From Linum tenue (Eukaryota; Streptophyta; Magnoliopsida; Malpighiales; Linaceae): a stretch of DNA of 64,000 nucleotides. Shown here piece after piece: positions 45,618 to 56,786 of the stretch (position 1 is the first letter of the stretch; each line of letters opens with the position of its first letter). The stretch spans positions 25,060,188 to 25,124,187 of the forward strand of contig CAMGYJ010000004.1 of NCBI GenBank assembly GCA_946122785.1. Direction: 5' to 3'. Position numbers and translations under genes: made by a program. The notes under the pieces were generated by a model. It saw only the letters and a program-made list of their open reading frames with translations. It ran no database searches and had not been told where the DNA came from.

Positions 45618-45629
45618 TCTCTATAAAAG
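45618..45629 (+). promoter_or_regulatory. TATA box in the Tat-like 3' LTR
   Basis: TCTCTATAAAAGAAGGGC lies about 520 bp from the LTR start. No equivalent exists in the 5' LTR because of the 1.03-kb deletion. Confidence 0.6.
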
Positions 45630-47353
45630 AAGGGCTTGAGCTGTAGAGAAAGGGAACTCGGGGCTTCCTTCTTCCTCTTTTGGACGGCACTTTGCTTCCC
45701 CTTCTTCTAGGAAATCACGACTTCTTTCTTCTTGAGACTTCCTTTCCTGTTGTTGCTGCTTCTGCTTCTTTTTCGTCTTCTTAGACACATACAGACAACA
45801 AACCACAAACAAAAAGCAAAAAAAACTCCATGCTCCCTTTCCCACAAACACATTCAGTGAATGTACAAAAAAAGAAGGTGCAAAAACTCTGAAAATTCCA
45901 TATATCCTTCTTCTCGGCCAAAACCAGAGCCAAAATATCGAGAAAACGACATCAACGAAGCTAAAAGAAGGAAGCAAGCAAGGAGGCAGTAAACTCACAG
46001 AAGATAATAGAGGAAGCAGGGTCAACCACAAACCTCATACGAGGCAGGATCATCCATAAACGTCAAGCAGTAAGGTTAGTTTACCTCCCTATCATCATTA
46101 TCATCATTCACAATCATTCTCTACTTTCTACCCTTTCTCTTCGTTCGAGTTCATATTAATTATCAAAACCCATAACTAAATCCACATGTTAGTCCCAACT
46201 AATGAAGGTTTTATTTAAACACCATTTTTGTTTCAAGCTCCTCCTCTACGTCTAGAAAACCCCTTTTCAAACAAAATATAAACCATAACATACTAATTTC
46301 ATTACTCGAACCCGGGTTCAAACACATCATAGACGCCACAAAGATTTAAGAAAACCTCATCAAATAAACTTTAAAACTAAAGTTCAAAAGTTCATGTCCA
46401 GTTCACCCAAAAATTTCCAGAATTGCACCCACCATGAACACCCAATCTCAAGAATATAAAGCCATCACCTTGCCACAAATCAAGTCCACTAAACACCCTA
46501 GAAGCCCGTGAATCATCAAGCACACATAGGCAACCATAGATTTCTAAGGAAAGGTTTTATAAATTAGTTTTGAGACCCATCAAAATCAATAGACTTCCAA
46601 AACTAATTAAACCATCTAACTTAATAAAAAAGGAGATCGATTAAAGTAGAATATCACCTAAAGCACTTTGTTTGAAACATGCATAAATGAGAAACAGAGT
46701 TAGCATCACACAACATTAAGATGAAAAAGTACACCAAATGATGAAAAGCAAAAACCGCATAGAAATCCTACCGAAAAAAAGATTATCTTCGTAGTCACCG
46801 CCATGGTGAAACTCCATCCTGCCAGCAGCGGCTCCCTGTTTTCCTCTCGTCTAAAACCCCAAAAATCAAAACAAAAAAAACCAAAGAAAAACGAATCAAT
46901 ACCAAATGACAAAACCCCACCTGAAACCTCCTGTCAGAAGCCGATCCTTCTCGTCGCCGGTCGGAGTTGCTTCATTTCCACCACCGGCGACTTCCATATT
47001 TCCTCTTCTCGCCCGAAACTTCAACCAAAACCCAGAAATAAAAAATAAGAAATGATTAGAATCTACAACAACACCAAAATTAAAAGAAGAACTCTAAACC
47101 CGACATGCAATCATGAAAATGCTATCTCTGAATTCCGTCCTCACCATCATTATCAGCGCCGGCGTCAACAACCTTTCGTTTCCCTCGTCATCGTGGTTAT
47201 TCCCTTTTTCTTTTCTCTCATTGTCTTTTGAAAGAGGGGAGGAGGAACGAGATCGAGTAAGAGAGGGAGAATGGTAGATCGACATGAGAGGATCAGAGTG
47301 AAAAGAGGTAGATCGAAGAAGGTTCCTTTTCTTTCTTCGTTCTGCTCGCCAGA

Positions 47354-47357
<4 letters not shown>

Positions 47358-47387
<30 letters not shown>
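47358..47387. repeat. (AG)n microsatellite in the 3' LTR
   Basis: Shorter counterpart of the 5' LTR run at 39261-39302. Confidence 0.9.
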
Positions 47388-47392
<5 letters not shown>

Positions 47393-47457
47393 GGGAGGGA
47401 GTAAGAGAGTGCATATTAGGCAAATGCGGGTATGGTAGGATAATCTCCATCCTTATC

Positions 47458-47941
47458 TGTTGGGTCTAGTATTAACCCGCCTAATACGGGCCCAAGCCCA
47501 CCACAAAGCGTCTCACCTTGGCCCCAAGCCCATTCTAAGGTCCAGTACACTGGGAGGCGTCTAGACCACCCGGGGGGCGTCCACCACCGAAAGGCGTCCA
47601 TCACCGTGAGGCGTCCAGCCTACCCGGGGGGGGGGGGTCCATGATAGCGGGAGGCGTCCATAGGATGCCTCCGGCTCCTATATTAGGAGGCCAGACCCTC
47701 CAAGCAAGGAGACTTCTCTCCCTTCCCTAACTTTACCACTTATGGTTCTCTCTCTAAACTCTATCTCTCTCTACATTCTCTACACTCTATCATATATCAT
47801 ATTCTAACTTGGGCGTCGGAGTTTAGATCACGGGGGCCGCCCCCGACTCTCCACAGGATTCTTCCACTCCCGAGGAGATCAGACGAGGGAGTCCGGATCA
47901 AGGTTCCACACTAATCCCCCGGTACTAATCCGGGTCAAACA
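47458..47941 (+). repeat. 5' LTR of the LARD-like element
   Basis: 484 bp. It differs from the 3' LTR by an expanded G-run (about 47626-47637) and by CTATATTAGG (about 47678-47687) where the 3' LTR has CTATATAAGG, so its TATA box is damaged. Confidence 0.85.
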
Positions 47942-47944
47942 TTT

Positions 47945-47962
47945 TGGCGCCCACCGTGGGGC
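47945..47962 (+). promoter_or_regulatory. Primer-binding site of the LARD-like element
   Basis: TGGCGCCCACCGTGGGGC, a PBS found in many plant Ty3-type elements, starts three bases after the LTR end. Confidence 0.75.
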
Positions 47963-49900
47963 CTGATTTGGTACTCTTCTCGTTTGGTATCTGAAGGAGG
48001 AGAGGAAATCGATTCTTTCTCCACTAATTACCACCGACGGCCCCGACCGCAAAATCCCATCAGAGGATTGAAAGAAATCAGTCTCGCTTCACCAACTACA
48101 TGCGAGGGATGCGCCTAGAAGATGCTGGCCAGATCTGCCAATCTTTAAAGCAACAAAGAAAGAAGAAAAAAAAATATTTCAGACTCCGGTCACCGGAGTT
48201 TCCCGCACCGCCTGAGCTCCAACTGGAAAAAGAGAGGCTTATTGCCGTCAACATCACATTGTCTCTTCCAATGTCTTTTTGAAAGGGACAGACCTGCAAA
48301 AGCAAGCAAAAAGCAGGCTGTGGTCACTGTCACTCTCTCTCACCAAAGAAAAAGTCATGTGGAGTTCCCAATAAAGCTATATTGGCCCAGTAAACCGCCT
48401 TAGCTTGCCTTCCACGTCGTTGGGCCGCCTCCATCCTTCAGTTCCAGTCCAACACGGTTCCACACCTCGAACCGCCAAGAAAGCCCAGGCTCGAAGGGAA
48501 GCCCATCCGACCTCGCAGAACCGCTGACAGTCGACGGCCCCGCATGGTCGCATCAGTGGATAAAGCACCGCCCAATCAAATGAAGAGTGTCCTCATTTAA
48601 AAAAAAAGGGTAAGTAATGAATGCGGTCCACATGGTTCGAACTCGCATCGCACTCTATTTATCAAGGTTCTCAACAAAGCCTGGCGAATCCTCGGTCCAA
48701 CTGCATTTGGCCCGCCAACCATGCAACCGCACACCTTACTTTGGGCCCGCCTCCAACTGACAACTCGTCCGTCCCGCACAAAGCCCAAGACCGCATCAAA
48801 GCCACCAAAGTGGACCGCCCTCCAAGCCCAGCCCGCCTTCTGTCATGCAACAAAGGCACACCTCCTCAATTTCGACAAAGTGGACCGCCCTCCAGGCCCA
48901 GCCGCTCCGCAACAAAGACTACAACCACCTCCAACGCGGCCCGCCTTCCGCGCCTGATGACATTAGTGTCCAGCAAGCCCACGAGTGAAGAGCTCAATTT
49001 AAAAATAATATTGGAAAGGCGTCCATGGAGGATCGAACCCGATCCTCCTCGTACAAAGTGAAGTGCATACCACTGCACTACAAACGATTTTGTGAATCAA
49101 AACGCGACTCTCACTAATTCGACCATTTCTCTACTGCGTCTCCTACAGCTAAGTACTTCCTTCTAAGATATATTCAAATACTATGCCATGAAGACCGCCA
49201 CTAATATCATACTATGATATTTCTCACCACATCCTATGCTCATATTTAAACTCTAAGTATATTGGGAACTAGTCACTCACATCTTTCGCAGATATAAAAC
49301 CGCATCCCGCTTCCTCAGCGATGCTTCCCCTCTACGTAGAAGCCCGATTCCGCTTCCCAGTAGGCGTGACATCGGTATAGCTAGAAACACGATCCCGCCT
49401 CCTAGCAGGTGTGGCATCTTCAAAACAAAAACGACGCCTTGAGTTAAAACTCTCAAGTCGTGGGGGCCGCCCTCCCTAGCACATAGCTAACGCCTAATAT
49501 TCAGCCAATAACTTACGCTTAACATGCACACAAGCTCATGCCCATCTCGCGGTCCAACAGCTTAACGCATACAGCTCACAGTTACGGCCTACATATTAGC
49601 ACGCTCAGCAATGGTCTAGTGGGGAAATCTCAAACGACTTGAGAGCTCTAACTCAAGACATCGAATGCTAAGCTAAGAAGCAAAGACAATGGTCGCACAA
49701 GGGGCAAACCGCATCGTTTGGACCCGCAAGGGTCCAGTCCACTCGTGGGCGCCCATCACCGGAGGCGTCCATCACCAAGCAATGGCCGCACAAGGGGCAA
49801 AGCCGCACAAGGGCAAAACCGCATCGTCCGGACTCACAAGTAAGGCAAGTTAATACACCTTAACACGTTATTTACTCCTTCCATTCTTACAGAATACAAG
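47963..49900 (+). other. Interior of the LARD-like element, no coding domain
   Basis: Short open stretches (48621-49061 and overlapping ones) contain no known domain and are products of GC-rich, low-stop sequence with 'aagcccgcctcc'-like repeats. A tRNA-like segment lies at 49028-49090 on the minus strand. Confidence 0.5.
49028..49090 (-). repeat. tRNA-like segment with A and B boxes (SINE head or tRNA pseudogene)
   Basis: On the minus strand TAGTGCAGTGG (49080-49070) resembles an A box and GGGTTCGATCC (49040-49030) is a good B box (GGTTCRANNCC). The ~30-bp spacing is right for a Pol III promoter. No complete cloverleaf could be drawn. It may be a SINE inserted in the LARD-like element. Confidence 0.4.
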
Positions 49901-49915
49901 AAGCAAAGGGGCAAA
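49901..49915 (+). promoter_or_regulatory. Polypurine tract of the LARD-like element
   Basis: AAGCAAAGGGGCAAA directly before TGTTGGG. Confidence 0.7.
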
Positions 49916-50393
49916 TGTTGGGTCTAGTATTAACCCGCCTAATACGGGCCCAAGCCCACCACAAAGCGTCTCACCTTGGGCCCAATCCCATTCTAAGGTC
50001 CAGTACACCGGGAGGCGTCCAGACCACCCGGGGGGCGTCCACCACCGAAAGGCGTCCATCACCGTGAGGCGTCCAGCCTACCCGGGGGGTCCATGATAGC
50101 GGGAGGCGTCCATAGGATGCCTCCGGCTCCTATATAAGGAGGCCAGACCCTCCAAGCAAGGAGACTTCTCTCCCTTCCCTAACTTTACCACTTATGGTTC
50201 TCTCTCTAAACTCTATCTCTCTCTACATTCTCTACACTCTATCATATATCATATTCTAACTTGGGCGTCGGAGTGTAGATCACGGGGGCCGCCCCCGACT
50301 CTCCACAGGATTCTTCCACTCCTGAGGAGATCAGACGAGGGAGTCCGGATCAAGGTTCCACACTAATCCCCCGGTACTAATCCGGGTCAAACA
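49916..50393 (+). repeat. 3' LTR of the LARD-like element
   Basis: 478 bp, with an intact TATA-type box CTATATAAGG (50130-50138). Confidence 0.85.
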
Positions 50394-50609
50394 TTATGCT
50401 TAAATACTTCTCCCGAAATTTCCAAAATACCTCTGAACTTCTCTGAAATATGTTTGTCCCTGCCACCTTCCTTTTACTGAAAACGAAACAAAAGCAATCC
50501 CTTCGAAATTGCACCTAACAAGTTTAACCATTTAAGCTAATCGCCTAATTCTTGCAGCCTAAATCTTCTCTTAAATTTATTTCTTACACTACAAAAAAGA
50601 TGAGGTTTG

Positions 50610-51500
50610 GGGACGACAAAAGTCGTCCCCGGAAATAGGGAAAATCGTCCCTATAGTTGTTGGGGATACTCTTGTCCTCTATTCTTTTGGGGACGACAAA
50701 AATCTAGGTCGTCCCCATTACTAGGGACGACAGTCGTCCCCGATACTCGCAAGTCGTCGTCTCGTTTCTTGTCCACGAAAGACAAAATGTCGTCCCCATA
50801 GCTATAACTGTAGCGACAATATGTCGTCCCCATAGCTATAACTTTAGCGACAAGAATTCGCCCCCTAAACATCATTTCTAGGGACAACCTATTGTCCCAC
50901 ATAATTGATTTCATAATTGAGTTGGGACAATATGGGGATAATTTGTTGCCCCCTTTTCTTTTTATAGGTTCGACATGTCGTTCCTATAGGTGTCAAATTG
51001 GAGTCCAAAATTCGTCCCTGAAAGATTTATTCAAGGACTAAGAGTGGTCTCCTATACTATATCTTTAGAGACGACAAGTTGTCACCTATTACTTTTAGGG
51101 ACAAACAATTATCCCTTAAGTTCTGTATTAGGGGACGAGGAGTTGTCACTTATGTGCCTTTTGGGAACGACTAATTGTCCGCTATGTAACTCGTATGAAC
51201 GACCTATTGTCCCTTAGCATGTGTCTTTGGAGACGACTAATTGTCCCATGTATCACTTGTGGGGACGATCAATTGTCCCTTAAACTGTATTATTGGAGAC
51301 GCCTAATTGTCACCTATTCACTGGTAGGGACGACTAATCATCCCTTAAGAAGTGTCTTTAGAGGCGTCAATTTGTGATGTATTTAACTTATAGGGACGTC
51401 CTATTGTCTTTAACCTTTATAGTTGGGGACAACTCATTGTCACTCATATAACATTTTGGGACGACTTGTTGTCCCTTATGTGGTAGCATGAGGGACACTA
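50610..51500. repeat. Left subterminal repeats of the CACTA element
   Basis: Words of the type GGGGACGACT and TTGTCCCC or GTCGTCCCC recur about every 40 bp in both orientations, at least 20 times. CACTA transposases bind such subterminal arrays. The right side (55200-55460) has only a few copies. Confidence 0.8.
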
Positions 51501-52254
51501 AAATGTCATCTACGTAAATTTTATAGCAAAATATCAGAAATCATCTCCATAAAAATTAGAAAAAAACTACTACAATGTCATCCCATCCAAGACTAGGCAA
51601 ACCAACATTTATAGTTTAAAAGAATAACCATTCTCTAATGAAACAAGAAAAAACTAAGAAAATATTGGATAACAAGTTCTAAATCAATGATTTGTTCTAT
51701 TATCTCTCTTAAAAAAAAAGACTGACACTTATAACTCTTCATACGGCACCATGTTTCCACCAACAACCATCATTCTTCTCTTAGCTCCCTGGAAGTGAAA
51801 TTAGACAAAATTTGACAGTTAAATATATGGCAAGGAGCCAAGGACATCAATTGCATGAAATGGAAGCAAAGACTCGATTGGGAAAAGAAATGCATTGAGC
51901 CATCTTAGAAAAGAAAAGCTATAAAAATCCATAACAATTTAAGGCTCTTGAGTACCTATTTTTCCTTTTTGAGTTCGAAACCTGCTTGTGTGGTGCACTT
52001 CGTTTCTTATTCGCACGTCTAGCCTGTATAACGAATTTGAACGAGAATGTTAGTAATTTAAATATATTTAATCTTCAACCTTAGTATTAAATTTTATACC
52101 TTACTAGAACATTCATCCCTTGTATATTCTTCTCCACGTGTGTCTTCCGAAGTGAGAGCATCCTCCCTCTAATTTTATGAGTGTGTTAGTCTGGTTGTGA
52201 TTTTGTAAATGTATTGAAAAAATTCATGTAAGCTATAAGATAGAAAATTGACTA
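51501..52254. other. CACTA interior, non-coding
   Basis: AT-rich DNA with no recognisable domain; probably intron or 3' UTR of the transposon gene. Confidence 0.35.
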
Positions 52255-52520
52255 CTTACTTGCCCACTGCGAGAAGATGATTCATGCCTTTCATTTTCCA
52301 TCATTTCCATCAATTTTTCGAACCTTTGGGTTAAGGATAATTTTGTTTGCCTTGATCTGCTAATTTTGCAGTTAGGTCAACAACTTGAGCCTCCAGTTTT
52401 TCTATCTTCCAATTCTGATTGTTTGTCATACCCTTTGCAGTTGACTTGTACCCAGTACCTTTTCCGCGAACATAGCCAGAGCGAGCACCAAACACCACTC
52501 TCAAGACATCTTCATTATCG
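52255..52520 (-). pseudogene. Ptta/En/Spm transposase (Transposase_24-like) C-terminal remnant
   Basis: The minus frame reads VLRVVFGARSGYVRGKGTGY followed by NQNWKIEKLEAQVVDLTAKL. The 'FG-x-R-S-G-Y-V-R-G-x-G' motif and the short coiled coil are typical of the C-terminus of the second CACTA protein. The rest of that gene is gone. Confidence 0.55.
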
Positions 52521-52529
52521 TTAACTATT

Positions 52530-53119
52530 CACCGGGTTGGGTTGGGTTTGGGTTTGATAAACCCGGCCCGTGGGTACCCGCTCATCCATATAATTAATTT
52601 TTTCGGTATATTTAATATTCTAAACAACTAATCTTATTTATATTTGTGGAGACATGTCTAATTTTTTTCTTTTTAATTGTGTAGAATGAAGTTGATGTTA
52701 TGGAGTGGAGAGTAGAGTAGAGAAACTTAATTGAAAGAAAGAAGCTTTCAATTAAACATGTTATTTATGGATAATTTGTGATTTGCTTCAATTTTCTTGA
52801 GTTTTCTAGATTGGTGTTGAACAATTTGTATAGTTAATTTGTGATTTGCTTGAATTTTCTAGAATGGTGTTTTATATATGGATAATTTGTATTGAGAGAT
52901 TGATATTTGACTTTAATTTTGATAAGAACTTGTAATTGTAAATTTTTTACGACAAAACCCGTGGGTACCCATGAACCCGCGGATACCCAACGGGTTGGGT
53001 TGGGTTTGAGTTTTTCAAACCCAGTGGGTTTTACCCCGAGTTTTTTTTCAAAGATAAACCCATGGGTTTGGGTTTGGGTTTGGCAAAACCCGACCCAACC
53101 CGACCCATTGCCATCCCTA
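52530..53119. mobile_element. hAT-type MITE inside the CACTA transposase, left end damaged
   Basis: The right end is CATTGCCATCCCTA (complement TAGGGATGGCAATG), with 'acccgacccaacccg' repeats next to it. The left side begins 'ttcaccgggttgggttggg' without the TAGGGATGGC terminus. The missing left end and TSD, together with the missing rest of TNP2, suggest one deletion that removed both. Confidence 0.65.
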
Positions 53120-54462
53120 GTGTCAGCATGACATGAAGGACAAGCCTTATAACCTTTCGTAGACCATCCCGAGAAATCAGCATAAGCTGGAAAGTCACTA
53201 ATAGTCCATAGAATCGAAGCACGCAACTGAAAGTTCTTCTTGGAATGTGCATCGTACGTGTTAACTCCATTTTCCCATAAGTCCTTCAAATCCTTGATCA
53301 TAGGTTGCAAGAATACATCGATACCCATACCCGGGCTATGAGGACCAGGTATTATCATTGACATGATAAAATATGGTTGTTTCATGCACAACCAAGGAGG
53401 CAGGTTATAGGGAATAAGAACCACTGGCCATATACTATGTTGGGAGCTCATGTTGCCAAAAGGTTGGAAGCCATCAATTGCTGCACCCAGTCTAACGTTT
53501 CTAGGATCAGATGCAAAAGATGGGTATGTCTCATCAAATGACTTCCACGCAGGAGTATCAGCGGGATGTCGCATTATACCATCATCACTTCTGCCCTCCT
53601 TATGCCACCTCATCTCAGAAGCTGTTTTACTTGACATAAACAACCTCTGCAACCTAGGCTTCAATGGAAAATATCGTAATACCTTGTGTGGTTTTCCCTT
53701 CCCCTTGCTGTCTATAGATGCATATCTAGGCATTTTACAAACTAGGCACGATGTTGCATCTTTATGAGGACCCCAGTATAATGTGCAACTCTTCTCGCAG
53801 ACATCATACTTCTCATAACCAAGGCCTAATTCAGAAATATACTTACGAGCACTACTGAATGACTCGGGCAAATTAACCTTACCATCAGGAATTAAGACCA
53901 TCAAAATGTCAAGTAAGTCGTCAAATGACTTGTTAGTCCACTTGTGAATACTTTTAAGATGAAGTAGTTTCACAATCGTCGATAGTTTAGTGTACTCACA
54001 GTTTGGGTACAATTTTTCCTTAGCCTCTTGCAGTAAGCGATAGAAGGTAGCAACATCTTGATTAGGTTCTTCTTCAACCTCCTCTGTGTCCATACCAAAA
54101 TCTTCTTCTTCACCTCTCCTGCCATAAATGTTATTTAACAATCCATCCATATCATCAAGAGTATCTTCAAGCATATGGTCTTCATTAAGTTCTTGGGTAC
54201 TTGTCGAGTCCTGAGTATTACCCGCACCTTCTCCATGGAAGTTCCAAGTTGAATAATTCTCCAAAATCCCATTTTTTAGTAGATGACATTGAACCTCGGA
54301 ACGACCTTTATATACAGCATTTCTGCACTTTGTACAAGGACAACGAATGGCTTTTTTGTTGGCTGAATGAGAAAACGCGTAATTAATGAAGTTATTTACG
54401 CCGTCCACGAATCCCGGTTCTCTCCTGTTCCGTATGGTCATCCATTCTTTGTTTGGAATCAT
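53120..54462 (-). pseudogene. CACTA TNP2-like transposase, N-terminal ~445 residues
   Basis: It starts MIPNKEWMTIRNRREPGFVD at 54462 (transposase-associated domain, with the zinc ligands in CPCTKCRNAVYKG). An acidic linker follows (EEEDFGMDTEEVEEEPNQD). The Transposase_21 region begins around residue 165 (LYPNCEYTKLSTIVKLLHLK) and contains LVCKMPRYAS, RLFMSSKTASEMRWHKEGR, AAIDGFQPFGNMSSQHSIWP, GMGIDVFLQPMIKDLKDLW and FSGWSTKGYKACPSCHADT. There is no stop up to 53120, where the hAT MITE begins; the frame then runs into MITE sequence to 52834. The remaining third of TNP2 is missing. The transposase would bind and cut CACTA ends; this copy cannot. Confidence 0.88.
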
Positions 54463-55199
54463 TTTCTATAAAAGATATATAAACTATGAATTATGTCACA
54501 AAAATATATATAGGTTAGATAATGAAAGAAACAGTAAAAAAATATTAATTGTGCGTACAGTTCTAGAATATGAGTAATTGAACTAAGCATTCTACTAACA
54601 AAAAAATTAATTCAACTAAGCTTTGGTGCGTGCAAATCACAGGGAAGGGGCTGAACTTTTTCATTAATGAAAAGGATTGGGGAAGGGTTGATTTATTAGC
54701 AGTAATTAGGTTAAGCAATTTAGCGGAAAGTAAGCTAGAAAAAAAACAATTTCGCCAAGCAACCATGATTGTCAGTAAAAGGAAAAAAGAAACAAGAAGC
54801 ATGAATGAATGAGGCTTCCAAAATCTCTAATTACAAGAAAATAGTTTACCGACAGTTGTAAAATATCCTGATGGTGTTGTGCTAGAGCCTACAGATTCCT
54901 TTATTTGAGCTTCTTCCTTTGCTAGTTTCAAGATTTCTTGTATGAAAGTAAGTAGTAGAATGTGATGTTTAACGAAACCAAAACTCACCTATTTATAATG
55001 TAACAATAACAATCTAAATAGGAAAAGGAACATGATAAAGTACTAATTCAAAAATAAAAAGGATGCCAACAACCATCACTTTAACAATTACACGTTCCAA
55101 GATTAAAAAGAAAAACTAAATGGAAAAGGACATTGGCCTCCAAAATTGAGAAGGAAAAGGTTAAGCTTTAGTAGAGAGAAAAGTTGAGAAGGAAAGGGA
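54463..55199. other. CACTA 5' region upstream of the transposase, non-coding
   Basis: AT-rich leader and promoter-side DNA of the transposon. No ORF, no clear TATA box singled out. Confidence 0.4.
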
Positions 55200-55764
55200 C
55201 TTCAGTTAGACGTAGAGAAGGAAAAGGGCCTCCTACTTTTGGGGACCACAAAAAATCTCACCTAATCCGCTAGAGAGAATAATTCTGCCCCATCTAATTT
55301 AATATTTTCGTTGGAGATTTTTTGGGACGAGTAAATAATTAATAAATCACATCTCCTATCTTTTGGGGACAGTTTGGTTTGTTTGTCCCCAGTAAAACTT
55401 AAAATACTATTTCCTGAGACAATATAACAAAGCCGTCCCCAATATTGGTGCCCAAAAATCTTCTTTTTTGTAGTGTTAACTTTCCTTCTCCGTAAATTCA
55501 AACGTCATTGGCACTTTAATTCAAATGTAATTCGACTACTCCTATACTCAAGTAACATCTAGTACTTGACTCGTGAGATTTTTAATCCTACTATGTCATC
55601 ATAACTATTTTTTCGAAACCATGGTCAATAGACCGTGGTCGCTTTTAAGTCGAAATCATAATAATTTTCATATCAAAATTATTTCTTAAAAACTTCAATC
55701 TCAAGCCCAAAGCACGATCAATAGAACGGGTTAGGTTTCCTTCTTTCTCACAAAACCTTTTAAA

Positions 55765-56395
55765 ACAAACTACGTGGACTTTGATCCCGACTACTCGGGT
55801 ACGTAGGCAACCAATGGGTTCGAGTCCAACTAACAAATTTTCTCCGCATTTCCACGTGCGAGACTTAATATTTGAAATCTCTCGATTTAATCAAACTATG
55901 TGGACTTTGATCCCGACTATTCGGGTACGTAGGCAACCAATAGGTTCGAGCCCAACTAACAAATTTTCTCCCCTTAAATGATGGATACCAAATTACATCG
56001 CTTAAATAAGAAAAGTTATTATCTTAATCACGTGTCAATAGAAATGTGTTAAGATTCTTTTTCCAAAACCTATTTACTTGAACGAATTACGTGGAATTTG
56101 ATCCCTACTACTCGGGTCGTAGGCAACTTATAGGTTCGAGTCCGACTAACTAATTTTCTCAACAATTTAACGTGTAAGTGTTAACACTTCAAATCACTCT
56201 TTTTATCGAACTACGTGGACTTTGATCCATACTACTCGGGTACGTAGGCAACCACTAGGTTCGAGTCCGACTAACAAATTTTCTCAACTATTTAACGTGT
56301 AAGCGTTAACATTTCAAATCACTCAATTTCAATCGAACTATGTGGACTTTGATCCTGACTACTCGGGTACGTAGGCAACAAATAGGTTTGAGTCC
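55765..56395 (+). repeat. LTR-internal tandem blocks, second copy
   Basis: Counterpart of 39838-40480, with five 'gtaggcaacc' blocks. Confidence 0.85.
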
Positions 56396-56786
56396 AACTA
56401 ATCAAAAACTCTTTCTTAAGTTTGAGAACTACGTCAATAGACGTATGATCAAATTGGATAAAAATAATTAATTAATTAATCAATTCATATAATTAAATAC
56501 ATAAATAAAGTCAAATAATAATAATAATAATACACCTAAATATTTTAAAACCTTATTGATTTAAATAGTTCCAATTTTTTGGGCGTTGTGGGGTGTGAAT
56601 ACACTTCTCCACACGTAACCGTACTCCCGAACCCAAATTTCTAAAATTTCACAGACCAAATCCCGGTTCTGACCCTAATGTTAGAACCTGACCACACGCT
56701 GTTCGATCCACCACAACTAAGATGGATGGCGACTCCGAGCAAATTGCGACGGTCCCCCGATCCGGAGGCGCGGTTGCGACACGCAT

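Larger units (their letters stand above)
47458..50393 (+). mobile_element. LARD-like non-autonomous LTR retrotransposon, 2.9 kb
   Basis: Two nearly identical LTRs: 47458-47941 and 49916-50393, both beginning TGTTGGGTCTAG and ending GGGTCAAACA. The PBS follows the 5' LTR and a PPT precedes the 3' LTR. The ~2-kb interior encodes no gag or pol. The flanks are TTATC (47453-47457) and TTATG (50394-50398), a TSD with one mismatch; the uninterrupted Tat 5' LTR has TTATG here (39363-39367). It was mobilised by another element's proteins, if ever. Confidence 0.85.
50587..55475 (-). mobile_element. CACTA (En/Spm-type) transposon, 4.9 kb, TSD TTA
   Basis: CACTACAAAAAAGA at 50587 and TCTTTTTTGTAGTG ending at 55475 are perfect terminal inverted repeats. 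TTA flanks both sides (50584-50586 and 55476-55478). A minus-strand TNP2-like transposase gene starts at 54462. The element interrupts the Tat 3' LTR between 'atttatttctta' and 'ctttccttctccgtaaattc', which are contiguous in the 5' LTR. It is internally deleted and carries a hAT MITE, so it is not autonomous. Confidence 0.92.
38022..56781 (+). mobile_element. Tat/Ogre-like Ty3 LTR element without pol, 18.8 kb including nested insertions
   Basis: Two LTRs in direct orientation, 38022-40843 and 45098-56781 (the second inflated by two insertions), both begin TGTAGACAC and end near GATCCGGAGGCG...GACA. Repeated 'ggtacgtaggcaaccaatagg' blocks in the LTRs, a PPT of the form AAAGGGGGGCAAC, and 3' tandem repeats are typical of the Tat/Ogre lineage. 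It splits the Athila pol. The flanks CACAG (38017-38021) and CGCAT (56782-56786) each differ by one base from CACAT, which fits the coding sequence of the target, so they are a decayed 5-bp TSD. No gag or pol domains were found between the LTRs. Confidence 0.75.
45098..56781 (+). repeat. 3' LTR of the Tat-like element, interrupted by two insertions
   Basis: The LTR parts are 45098-47457, 50394-50586 and 55476-56781, about 3.85 kb once insertions and TSD copies are removed. Removing 47458-50393 (LARD-like) and 50587-55475 (CACTA) restores an order collinear with the 5' LTR. It retains the segment with the TATA box that the 5' LTR has lost. Confidence 0.75.

Noticed and set aside
48621..49061. 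A 146-codon + strand frame in the LARD-like element
   Set aside because: Overlaps three other frames on both strands. Pro/Ser/Thr-rich without any domain, in GC-rich DNA.
53450..54577. Several + strand frames
   Set aside because: Antisense to the TNP2-like transposase, which has strong family motifs on the minus strand.
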